Source: Rugalucina vietnamica (lineage: Eukaryota; Mollusca; Bivalvia; Lucinida; Lucinidae). Taken from it: 64,000 nucleotides of DNA. The translations under genes and the position numbers were made by a program. Within the stretch, counting starts at the first letter, position 1; each line of letters begins with the position of its first letter. Under the pieces are notes generated by a model. The model was not told where the DNA came from. It was given only the letters and a program-made list of their open reading frames with translations, and did not search any database. The stretch is from assembly GCA_964017185.1 (NCBI GenBank), contig OZ024874.1:20692457-20756456 (forward strand). The letters run 5' to 3'. This document shows, piece after piece, positions 1-12,800 of the stretch.

Positions 1-824
1 AGGAATAATACTTGCAACATTAAAAAAATGCCCTTGGGATTTCCAACCATATTCAATTGAAAAATTCTACAGCATTTAATGAATATTAGCTTATTTTTGA
101 TTCATAGCATACAAAACTTCATGTAGAAGCAACATGTACTTCCATCTTGTATCAGGGCAGTTAACGACGGTGCCACTGATCAGAGTGTACAGCGCACAAA
201 TTGTTCATAAATGCATATTGCAATTTCATTTACACCTCATACAACACTCTATCACAGGCAAATATCTTTTTTTTTTTTTCATCATGAAAACATGTCCGTG
301 CAATGAATACCCCCTTAAACCCCACTTTTATATAGTAAAACTGAGGTATGCAGGGGTACACCTATTTTTCTTATTTTTGCTCCAGGCAAAACATAAATTG
401 TGGGTACTCGTTAGAACCGCCTCGCAGAGGCGGTTCTAATATGTACCCACAATCTATGTTTTGAGCAAAAATAAGAAAAATATCAATTTTTTTTTACTGA
501 AAATTTTCATTTTTTTTACAACTTTAATCTCTGTTTATTACATGGGCGTGTTTTCGTAATGTACACAAAAGCACTAAGGATTAAGAATCACATTATGGAA
601 AAGATTAGCTGATTTCCTGTATTTTAATTGGTCATCTGATTCACTGATTAATCCATAAAGAATCATATTGTTGATTTTTCTCTATTTTAATCTTAAGTGG
701 ATTTGGTGGCAGGCTGTAGTTCAACTGAATAGTAATCCATTAATAGTCCAGCTATTTTAGTTTGTGTTTTGCATTATCAGTGTCAGCTAGCTGCTTGCCA
801 TTCGTAGGCTTCCCGTGATGTGGA
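1..824. other. Catalase 3' flank
   Basis: Region downstream of the catalase stop. Apart from the palindromic MITE at 286-555 no gene was recognised. The only candidate poly(A) signal read on the minus strand (TTTATT on plus near 532) lies inside that MITE, so the true 3' UTR end is not determined. Confidence 0.4.
286..555 (+). mobile_element. Palindromic MITE, family M1 copy 1
   Basis: About 270 bp. Ends are imperfect inverted repeats of the type GAAAACAYGYCCRTGYAAT. The centre is a strong palindrome around AACCGCCTCG/CGAGGCGGTT flanked by GGGTAC/GTACCC and by AAAATAAGAAAAAT-type arms. Full copies of 267-270 bp recur at 21300-21566 (opposite strand) and 30337-30606. No coding capacity. Confidence 0.75.
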
Positions 825-848
825 TTACAAGTTCGCAGCAACTCCACC
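825..848 (-). CDS. CAT: Catalase exon 12 (terminal coding part)
   Basis: 24 nt encoding GGVAANL followed by TAA. The acceptor is TTTTGTAG. The ANL end agrees with the C-terminal peroxisome import signal of animal catalases, which justifies calling such a short exon. Confidence 0.88.
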   Translation of the reverse strand, partial: GGVAANL

Positions 849-3800
849 CTACAAAATAAAAATTAATACATATTTTACGAATGGACTTTTCCCATCATTA
901 TCATTTTGGTGAGTCCACTTTCATTTTTAGGGGCTTTAGATGTGATTCTAAAGTTTTATCTCATTTTTCGATGAAAATACTCTGAGCAAACAGAATAGCC
1001 CCAGATAGCAGCTGTGTTCTAATGCAAGATGAATACCCTAATAGTTAGTATGTTTAAAATGAAATTAATTGCACTCCTACATAAAATATTATTTATATCA
1101 GACGAAAAGTTCAACACTTTTTGTGTTCTAGGATATGGTTTGCTATATGTAACATTAATTTTCCGCAAAATCAGAATTAAGCTTCAACACATTACCTGAC
1201 TTGCCCGGCCTCTGAGCCTTGAGTTTTTAAAATTTAACCCTAATCTTTCAGTCAACCTCAAGGTCTGCCTTCCCAAAAATATGTTGTGATTGTATTTCAC
1301 ACACTTTTCCAAAAGATTTCCAGAAAATCCTTTTTTAGATGCCAGTTTCAACACATTACCTGTTGAGCTCTGGCTCTAGCCTTGTGTTTGTCCAGTTTTT
1401 CTTGGATCTGTCTGCCATATTCTGGGTCAGCCTTGGCAAAGTTCCCCACAGCTCTCTTCTGAATAAATTCCTGTGCATCCTTCAGGTGGTTGGCAATGTT
1501 AGAGGTCAGATGGTCTCGGTCTGTTGGACTTAATACCTATAGATATCATACAAAATATGAGCTTTGGTGCTGTAAGACAGTTCAATCACTTTATACCAGT
1601 TTGTACAGTCACACAATTTTGGATCTAGAAAAATCTTAAAAGTGAAGTCTTCCCCAATCTTAGATTCTATGCAACCAGAAACATTGGTCTCGATAAGTAA
1701 TGTTTGTTTAATATCAGATCATATTTAGGTAAGTTCAATTCTGTTACGCACTCTATTGTCAATCAATTGGGTAAAATGGAAAACAAATTGGTAAAAATGA
1801 TGTTCGAGGTGTACTTTCCTTATTTTCTTCTACTTTCGCTTTTGCAGAGCATAAAATACCAGAGGACCATTGGTCCTGAGAACGCTCACCTGAAGCCTGA
1901 TCCTGGAGTATTAAGTCATCATGAAATAACCTTGACCTTGAATACTCACACACCTTTATTGAATTCATAAGTTGTCTGCATCTGCAAAGTTTCAGGTCTC
2001 AGGCTGCAATAGTTTCCAAACCCAGTGATTTATGAGAAAACCATCATTTTAATTTTGATATTTAAATGACTTTTGGTCAAGGTCAAGAAATGACCTTGGC
2101 ATTCATTAATTACTTACCTTCATTGACTCCATTGGTTGTCTGCATCTAGCAACTTCCAGGTCTCAGACTGCAACAGTTTCCAAAATATCCATTGTTTTCG
2201 CCTTTTCCCATGTAAAAGCCTATGTTTCCAAAATTGACCTTGCCGTAAAATAGGTCAAGGTCATCCTATGGTCATCATTTGATCAAACTATGATGGGCTG
2301 GAGTCCCAAATGCTACATACCAAGTTTCGTGAAAATTGGCCTGCCGGTTCTGGAGAAGAAGATTTTTGAGTGGTTTTTACCATATATGGGCATGGCGGCC
2401 ATCTTGGTAATGTGACATAGATTTCGCGATCAAACTTTCGTCTCCCCTACCCATGGATGCTCTTCATAAAATTTCACTTTGATTGGCCAAGCAGTTTCAG
2501 AGAAGAAGATCTTTGAAAAGTGTGTATGGACGACAGACTGGCCAAGGTCAAGAGATGACCTTGACCTAAATTAATCACATACCTTCATCTACTCCATTAG
2601 TTGTTTGCATCTACCACTTTTCAAGCATCAGGCTGCAATAGTTTTCAAAAAATCCAGTTTTCACTTTTTCCCATGTAAAAGCCTATGTTTCCAAAATTGA
2701 CCTTGCCGTAAAATATGTCAAGGTCATCCTAGGGTCATCATTTTATCAAACTATGATGGGCTGGAGTCCCAAATGCTACATACCAAGTTTCATGAAAATC
2801 TGCCTGCCGGTTCTGGAGAAGAAGATTTTTGAGTGGTTTTTACCATATATGGGCGTGGCAGCCATCTTGGACATGTGACCTGGATTTCGCGATCAAACTT
2901 TTGTCTCCCCTACCTATGGATGCTCCACATAAAATTTCACTTTGATTGGCCCAGCAGTTTCAGAGAAGAAGATCTTTGAAAAGTGTGTATGGACGACAGA
3001 CTGGCCAAGGTCAAGAGATGACCTTGACCTACATTAATCACATACCTTCATGTACTCCATTAGTTGTTTGCATCTACCACTTTTCAGGACTCAGGCTGCA
3101 ATAGTTTTAAAAAAATCCATAGTTTTCACTTTTTCCCATGTTAAAGCCTATGTTTCCAAAATTGACCTTGCCGTAAATTAGGTCAAGGTCATCCTAGGAT
3201 CATCGTTTTATCAAACTATGATGGGCTGGAGTCCCAAATGCTACATACCAAGTTTCATGAAAATCGGCTTGCCGGTTCTGGAGAAGAAGATTTTTGAGTG
3301 GTTTTTACCATATATGGGCGTGGCGGCCATCTTGGTCATGTGACCTGGATTTTGCTATCAAACTTTCGTCTCCCCTACCCATGGATGCTCTACATAAAAT
3401 TTCACTTTGATTGGCCCAGCAGTTTCAGAGAAGAAGATCTTTGAAAAGTGTGAATGGACGACAGACTGGCCAAGGTCAAGAGATGACCTTGACCTAAATT
3501 GATCACATACCTTCATCTACTCCATTAGTAGTTTGCATCTACCACTTTTCAGGCCTCAGGCTGCAATAGTTTTAAAAAAATCCATAGTTTTCACTTTTTC
3601 CCATGTAAAAGCCTATGTTTCCAAATTTGACCTTGCCGTAAAATAGGTCAAGGTCATCCAAGGGTCATCATTTTATCAAACTACGATGGGCTGAAGTCCC
3701 CAATGCTACATACCAAGTTTCGTGGAAATCGGCCCACCGGTTCTGGAGTAGAAGATTTTTGAAGGGTTTTTACCATTTATGGGCGTGGCGGCCATCTTGG

Positions 3801-6800
3801 TCATGTGACCTGGATTTCGCGATCAAACTTGAAATGCCACTACCCATGGAGGCTCCACATAAAATTTCAACTAATGGTAGATCGGCCAAGCGGTTTCAGA
3901 GAAGAAGATCTTTGAAATTGTGGACGACGACGACGGACGGACGGACGACGGATCATGGCCATCCTATTAGCTCACCTTATGAGCCTTCGGCTCAGGTGAG
4001 CTAAAAAGGGAAGCATTGATTGGTTGAGAGAATTAACTAAAATCGCAGTCAACCAACGAAAAAACAGAAAAAAAATGGCTTCCAATCGATCGATTTGTGC
4101 ATGTCCAATGACATTTTTGTTTAATGTAGACGGCGTAAGCCGTTGTGCGGCGCACACCGATAAAAACCGGTACACAATTGATTTTTCCGGTATTGCGTAT
4201 CGGCGATTTCTTTTGCGTTTTCTTACGCTACCAGATCGTTATTAATTGCGTTTTTTCATATTTTAATTGGGTAATTACGCAAATACGTAGCCTAATTAAG
4301 GTACTGGGCATAATGTTTGTCTAGGTCTGCATGATGTGCCTTCCATATAATACTATCATGCAATAGATAATGAAAGTAAAAGCCTCAGAAAGCACACTGA
4401 ACTTACTTTATTCCAGAATGTTCCGACTTGTGTGAAGTTATCATCATCAGCGGTGTTGTAACGACCCACATCACCACTCAATGGAATACAGTGCTCCAAA
4501 TATTTCTTATCATCAACTGGCCCACTGAAACTGTTTGGGTAATAGTTGGGGGCTCCACCTGACGAATCAGATTATAAAACTGATCATCAAAAGCAACATA
4601 CATGTATTTCTTTAATAGTGCTCTGTATAACGAACATAAAATGTGTCTAAAACGTACGCAGGAGATAATCATCACTATACATAACAAGTTAAGTAATGAT
4701 AATGCTTAAATGAAATAGCTGCACAGAGAAAAATGACATTCTTAAAAATATTACACTGACAGCAGATTTTTTCAAGTTTATGTCTCTTTCAAACTCATTT
4801 CAGCGCATATGAGATGGGCCAATCAGATGGTAGGGCGAAAAAAAGGGGAACCCTAAGGAAAACAACCTAGCACACCACAAGCAGAACTTGCCTTGTCTAA
4901 CATGGGCCTGCATAGGGCTTGAACCCACTAAAGACACAGCAGTGAGATGATCGAATGATTATATGTTAATGAAATCAGGGCTCTTAACCACTCGGCCATA
5001 AAGGCTGCTCAAAAAGAGAATTCAGATTTTTGTAATGTTTCAGATAACATTTAGCATGCAGGTCCCGCTTCTGCATGGGGGGTCTCTTTTCTGCATTTCA
5101 ACATGTGCAATGAAGAAGATTGATCCTTGGACATCTTATTATTTTCTCATAAACAACAAGTATTCCCTACCCTGGTTATCAGTGATGCACTGAGGTCCGT
5201 CCCTCTCTGAGTTTCTGACCTTGGCATTGTATGGACAGTTGACTGGGAATTGAAGGTAGTTAGCACCAAGTCTGTGTCTGTGGGTGTCCGAATAGGAGAA
5301 AAGTCTTCCCTATAATACATACAGATGTTCATCAGATTTCTGTTGCATTGCATGCCCAAGCAACATTTAAGCCACATCGTGAGAAAAACGGATTTTTGCC
5401 TATGCGAAAACAATGGTGCAGATCAGCTTTGCAGTAACTGCGAAGTTGATCAGCGCCTTTGTTTTTGCTACACGGAAAGTATAATTCCTATTCTTCCTAA
5501 ATCTGAAATTTGAAGCTTCTAGCCATCTTCTGTGACTGTACAGGCCGATTTGTTTCCCACCTGGTCCGAAGCCCAGAAGACCAGTTTTCTCGCGTCGCGG
5601 CTCATTTTATGAATCTACAAGCAGGAAGAATCATTGCCAGTCAAAAATAATAGTATCACGCTCAATTCAACACTCAACTTAGAAACATGAATGTAATGGA
5701 AACTCATAATCATACATATTTCTACATTATTCTTTTAAATTCAATGAAACAGACGTTTATGAAGCTTGTTAATAGGTTTACTTGGCCTTAGGAAAAACAT
5801 TTTGTTGTGTTTTATGTATTTTCTTTCCCACCTGGTGTCTATGTTGGGACTTTCAATTTAATTGCATCCATTCCTGGTCCCTCTATTCTTACTTTACTTA
5901 AGATATGGATGTTGGTGGTCTTGTATAGGCTTAAGTAGTCTCTAAACATAATTGGAGGGAGCTTGTGCTTCTAATGAGACCATTATTTTGTAAAAGCTTT
6001 GTTTACCCAGGTTTGTATCAGCTATGGTGGTGATTATACCCCCCGCCAAAACAAAGTTTTAAGGGGGGTATACTGTTTTCACGTTGTCCGTCTTTCCGTG
6101 CGTCCGTCCGTGCATCCGTCCGTAACGTTTTGTTTCTTTAATATCTTGGAGACCCATTGATGGAATTTCATGAAACTTTGCAGTCACCTGCATATCTATG
6201 GGGCAAATAAGTACATGCAAAAATAAGGGGCTAGGGGCCAGTCCCTTTTGAGTTACTTCCCTTTATAGTTCTTGATGGCTTTTGTATGCAGTGAAGATAG
6301 TGCATTTAAGGGCCGATCAACTCCTACCACAGTTTTTGTTGAAACTTTTTGATATTATGTCTACATGATGTAGACCCATTGGACCATTTGCATAAAGAAA
6401 TATTATTGCCAAAAATTAATTTTTGACAAAATGACAGCTATGAGAACTTAGACAATTTTTCTTAGTTTTCTACAGGTAAGGGCTCTCATGGCCCGTGAGA
6501 GCCCTTACCTGTAGAAAACTAAGAAAAACTAAGAAAAACACGGGCCGATCAACTCCTACCACAGTTTTTGGTGGAACTTTTTGATATTATGCCTACATGA
6601 TGCAGACCCATTGGACATTTGCATGAAGAAGTTTTATTGCGAAAAAATATTTTACAAAATGACAGCTATGAGAACTTTAATAGACAATTTTTCTTACTTT
6701 TTTTACAGGTAATGGCATTCACAGGCCGATCAACTCCTTCTACAGTTTTTGATGGAACAATTTGATATCATGCCTACATGATGTACACCAATTGGACATA

Positions 6801-9800
6801 TGCATGAAGAAGTATTATTGCGAAAAAGTATTTTTTGTATTTAATAAGCATTGCTTATTGACACTTTTTTCATTACTCACTGTTTTGTAAAGTTTGGACC
6901 CTGGTTCAAATCATCTTTTATCCCTACATAAGTCTAGATGTGGAAGTAGAGACTTCATCCAACCATTTAATGACATACCTGTAACATCTTGTCTGGGCTG
7001 GGCTCTACTCCGGGGATCATGTGAGCAGGGGAGAAGGCAATCTGTTCAACCTCAGCAAAGTAACTCTTAGGATTCCTGTTCAACACCATACGGCCTACTG
7101 GTATGAGTGGGTACTCTCCTTGCGGCCACACCTATAGGATGTACAACATAAATAATGATGTATATCAGGGGCATATTGAGTTCTCAGTACTCTGGTTTTA
7201 ACATTCAAAACAAACACTTTTGAACCTCAGAACTATGTCTGATTTGATTCATTGTCCATGGTAAACAACTGAGGTCATTTCAAGATAGCTAGCTATCCTA
7301 GCACGAGTCTTCTGGAGACAACTTACATTCACTCAATCTCAGTAAAAATTCTTCAACACTTTTTGAATCAACTTAATCATGTTAATAGGAAGAAAGAAAA
7401 CAGATTTATCTCAAACTAACGTTAACTCCTAACCTTTGTAAGATCAAAAGGATTCCATCTAAAGTTTTCAGCCTCCTCAAAGGTCATGACCTGTATCTTC
7501 AGGGTCCATGATGGGTAGTTGCCATTGGCGATAGCGTTGTAGAGGTCACGCATGGCATAATCTGGGTCACTGCCACCAAGTTCTCCAGCTTCATCGGCCA
7601 TAAGGTTTTTAATGCCCTGGTCACACTGTAAGATATTACCATTGACATATTAAGTTCTTAATACATGTTTGACATACATATCTCTCTGAACATGCAGCTT
7701 CTATATGAATTAACTAACTTAATTTCTATTTACGAGTTACATAATTTCTATACTGACCTTTCCATGCTGGTTCTGCTGTGACTTGTCTGTCTGTCTGTCT
7801 ATCTGTCTGTTGTGTTTGCCACCATTGGTTTTGGTAGATGCCAAACTGGCTGGGGAAAAGCTAGTCATCCTGCTTTAAGGATGTTCGCTGCTAACATTTG
7901 ACATTTCGGAACTTCCGGTTTTTCTTTTCTTGAATATCTCGTAAACGGTTGCAGATATTTTCCTAATATTTTATATTTGGATACATATTGATGATATGCA
8001 TTGAATGAGCCATAAAAATTGTCAATCTAAGAAACTTCATTTTTTCACCCCATTTTCTGCAACTTTTCAGAAAATTTTAGTTGTCAGTAAAATTTAGGGG
8101 GTAGGGTAGATTAAACTTAAATATTACACATCTTAAAATTAATTGCACTAGTTTGATGTTTATTTTAGCAGCAGTATATGTGCACATGGTCTTCTAAGTC
8201 AGTCTTTGTGTCTTTCGTGTGCTGGTTTTAAAATTTTAGGTGGTTTTATGAAATGGGTTTTTAGCAACAAAACAGTCGAAGAAAGGCTGAAAATGGCGAT
8301 TTTCAAGTTGTTGGTTCTCTCTTATATGCTCACTACCCTATATATTTCTTTCTTTTATTCCAACAATATTACCAAGTTCTATGTTATGTGAAAATACAAG
8401 AAAAAGTTTGAATCAACAAATATGAATTTGGCACATTTCAAAATATTGATTTTTTCCAACTTTTCAAGTATGGGGGTAGGGTTGAAAAAGGAATCGTGAA
8501 ATTTTGTCATCCACTCCCAGTTGCAATTTTTTCTATGCTTTTGGTCCAAAATAGTCTGCGTTATGTAAATATTATGACTTTTGAAAGCATTCTAGGTGCA
8601 TGTTTGTTCAAGACAGGTATGTTTCAAAGAATTAAAAATTAAATTAATTTTACCAAATTTAAAACATGGTGCTCAGAGGTCTCATTCAGAGGCCTGTAGC
8701 TTGAAAAAATGCACACTACCCTATATTTATTTTGTTTTCAAATGTCTTGTGTTATATTTTGGAATCAAAAACGTGGGGTTAGAAAAAAAGTTTGAATACT
8801 TTTTCATTGGCAGCGAACATCCTTAAAGCTAGTCATCCTGCTTTTCAACCATGTTGTTAAAAATTCTGTAATGCCTTGTATTGTTCCTTATTTCCTGCCT
8901 GGTGTCTTTGTGTTGTGATTTTGTATTCTTAATTGTATAAATTCCTGATCTATCTATTTGTACTTGTTTTAAAGTCAGTTTCACATAAAACCATATGTTG
9001 TGAGAAGCCATTAAGAACATTTTGAGTAGTTGATCCTCGACATATATATATCCTCAAAATAATTTGGTGTAAGAATACCAAAATACATCAAACTTATTAC
9101 ATGTATTTCTGCACTAAAATGATAAATTATTGTTTTAAAGATTGTCTAAAGTCAAGTAGCTTAATGCTGTATGAATTTATTAAAGTATGGATTCAAAAAC
9201 ATATATCAGCTAACCTTCCAGTGGAATTTACAGTAGACAGCCTTATTATCTTTGTTGACTAGTTTGAATGTGTGGCTCCCATAGCCGTTCATCCTTCTGT
9301 AGCCGTCCGGGGTGCCACGGTCTGAGAACAGCACTGACACCTGATGGGTACTCTCAGGGCGCAGGGACAGGAAATCCCAGAACATATCAGGGTCCTGTAG
9401 AATATACAGCAATTTTACAGCTGAATGTGAAGGAATACTGAGACATTTGCACTTTTATATTCTATACATTCGTAAAACTGGAAGTCTTTTATCACAACTA
9501 AAAATCAGAATTAAAATGTTGTTCTTAGAGCCAAATGGTTATGGTGGTAATGTTCATATTTTGTGTCCACCCCAACATCTATGGTCATATGAATATGTTT
9601 TGTGTCCTCTTCAACATCTATAGTCATATGAATATGCTTTGTGTCCTTTTCAACATCTATGGTCATATGAACATGTTTTGTGTCCTCTTCAAATCTATGG
9701 TTGAATATGGGACTTCACTTTAAATTCTCATTTGAAAGACTGGAGAAGTTCCAGCTCAAACCTATCCACCATGCCACTCAGGGTCCAAGGTTATAAAACT

Positions 9801-12800
9801 TTTCACGCTCAGCTCAGCTGAGACAAAAATTTAAACTGCTCTTAAATGACAAAATAGCCCAAATAATATGATATTTCAGGTTTAGATCACCAAAGCCTGT
9901 AATTTATCTTGCTTATAAATGTTAAAATGCCAACAGTTGTTGAGAAGGATAAATTTTAGTCTCAGCTGAGCAGAGCATGAAAACAGTTTTACAACCTTGG
10001 GACAAGGCTTCTAGATGGTGGTGGTGTTCATGTTTTACACCAGAATGCCACTCAGGCTTCCTGTGCAAATAGAATAGGTTTTATTACAATACATGTACCT
10101 TGTTCTTACCTTAAGATGAGTTGTTGGGTTTCTTTTCTGTGTGTGAATAAAGTTGGGGAACTGAAATATATGAAATACTATTAGGTATAGTTTCTGTGTA
10201 GCACTTTGTAATCAATAATTATGAAAAGTCAAGGTCCTACATAGGGACAACCATTCAACTCAGTTACCAATACTATGTGCTCATCATTAAAGCAACAAAA
10301 TTTAATACAAGAAAATGGATTGTAATTAGTTTTTATCTAAGTTTCTGTTCAAAGCTGTTATAGAGCAATGAAGTTATTGTATGAGCCCTGTCTTGAGAAA
10401 ACCGGTCTTCAGGGTTTCCTACCAGGTCCGACAAAAACCGGCTTATACACCTACAGACGAAAGCTAGAATATTGAAATTTTGGGTAGATTGTACTATCTA
10501 TGTAGTGAAAACAAAGGCACTGATCAGCTGTGCATTTACTGCACAGCTGATCTGTGCCTTTGTTTTCGCATAGGCAAAAATCCGGTTTCCTCTTGACGTG
10601 GCTCGTATATTATCTGGATACAAGTAGCTTTGAATAATAGAACTAAAATCTATTAGCTTTGTATGGTGAAGGCTGGCAGTTAACATTTTCCAACATCCGA
10701 GCATCTTCTGCTTATCATTCCTATTTGGAAACAATTCCCAAACACCCCTTAAGTCTGAATTCCTGAAATGAACTCTACCAATTGGCAAGTCATTTTTTTT
10801 ATTGAGGTCTACGCCCCTGTCAACAATTTTCCAGGCATGTCAGGATGGAGTTACTGCTTCCCGCATGTTAATCTGTTAATGTGTTTAGCTGAAGGACACA
10901 AAACAGCACAGAGTGGGGATCCAACCCAGGACCACTCTATTCAAAGTCCGATGCTCAACAACCAGGTCAAAGAGCTCCTAAAGTCAAAAAGTCTTAAATA
11001 GCTTACCATCATGGGATCCCTGATGAAGAAGATAGGTGTGTTGTTGCCGACTAGATCCCAGTTTCCTTCCTCTGTGTACATCTTCACCGCGAAGCCCCGA
11101 GGGTCCCGGGCTGTGTCGGCTGAACCTGCCTCACCACCTGATAAATAACGGGACATGTAATTGAATGCATTTACCATTTCATAAATATTCCATGAAATAA
11201 ATATCATGATCATTTAGTTGAGTGGTTCTGAGGCAGTGCAAATGACATACAGTACATGGCAGTAAATTTTATCAATGAATTTCTTCTTTTTAATAACAAT
11301 TTGGACTTTTGAAAATCTTGTATTGTTCTTTAAGTATTTCATTTCAAAATTTATGTTTTCCTCTTTTTTTCTTTGTTCTTTCCTTTTTCATATTTTTCTC
11401 TCTTAAGCAAGACAATTGCTTTAAATGCTTTTTTTAATTATACGCAAGGTTGGTATCCTGTTTCAATGAAGTTCTACTATCTCCGAACAAATGAAACACA
11501 CACTTACCAACAGTGGAGAATCTAACAGCCAGAGGTGTTTTCTTGCCCACATATTCAAAGGGCGCAAGTTTGGTATATTTGGTAACATCATGTGTACACT
11601 CAAAGTATCCAAATGCACCTGAAAGACATAAATTTCATTAGGCTTTGTCTCAGTGGGTCCAAAGTGGGTACCGGTTTCAAGAAGTCTGAGGGTCTAATAG
11701 ACCCAGGCATGTAAGTGTTTATTCCAGGCATTACACTTTACAGACATATAGGTTATAACTTGAATGTTATGTGACAGTCTGCAAGCTTAGTTTTTAACCC
11801 AATCATAGTTGATAACTATGCTGCCTTCTTTAATTGCATGCCAGTGGGACGGGCGTCAGACTCTATGATGGCCCCCGACTTATAGCTATTCATTTTAGTT
11901 GCTTGGGGCCGGAGCTTCTTGTCTGTTGCTTGGGCCTCCAACTGGTGTTTTTCTTTTGCTCCGGAGTTAGTGAGTTATTCGGCGCCCAGGGATCTCCATC
12001 GTCGAGCAGCTTACTAAATCTGTGAGTCCTGGTTTCTGATTCATCAGGATGTTTATCATGATTTATTAATTTTGTTTGTTCTTGATGATACATTGACAAG
12101 TTAGAGATTCACCACGAGGACCAAAAAACTAACTGGTTATGAACCACTGCAGAAGCTGAGGATAAGGTTATGGCCATGTAAAACCAGTTTAAGCCTGCCA
12201 GTAATTTTGTGTTAATGATCGTTCCAAGGCGATACTTCTGTGGTGTTTTTTTTTTGTTTTATGTCTTGGTGTCTAAATTTTTTTGTGCTGTTGGCGCCTT
12301 ATGTATGTTTTCAAATTTCATATTTTTAGTTAAGTTTAGGTAACTGAGTGGCCACCTTTTGGGAAAATAGCTGCTCATTCGGCTTATGATATATTTTCAT
12401 GCTATAAGTACCTGACTGTTAATTTAGTTTTTTCCCACCTCAGTTTTTGGAGTGGGAATCTTTTTCTGATTGCACCTTTTTCCTGATCTCTTATTGTAAA
12501 ATTAAGAGGAGTTATGAAAAATCATAGAACTTTTGGTCAATCCTTATTTATTATCATATGTACCAAGCAATCGCAGCCTATGCCTCCTTGTCAAAGTTCC
12601 AATCTGATAAAAGCTTATGGTCTATCTGCAATTAAGGCAGGCTCAGAGCAGACTCTGACAAGAAAGGGTAAGTCGTCTGAGTCAGCTTCTTTGCAGTGAA
12701 ACTATCTTCTTTGCAGTGAAACTATCTTATATTTTCTTCAACAGGAATATTGTAAAACAGGCACATATAAAAAGCCTTCTCATTTGAATACAATTATTTT

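Noticed and set aside
8206-8391. Membrane-like small ORF
   Set aside because: Inside the 948-bp TIR element; AT-rich sequence gives Phe/Leu/Ile-rich frames by chance.
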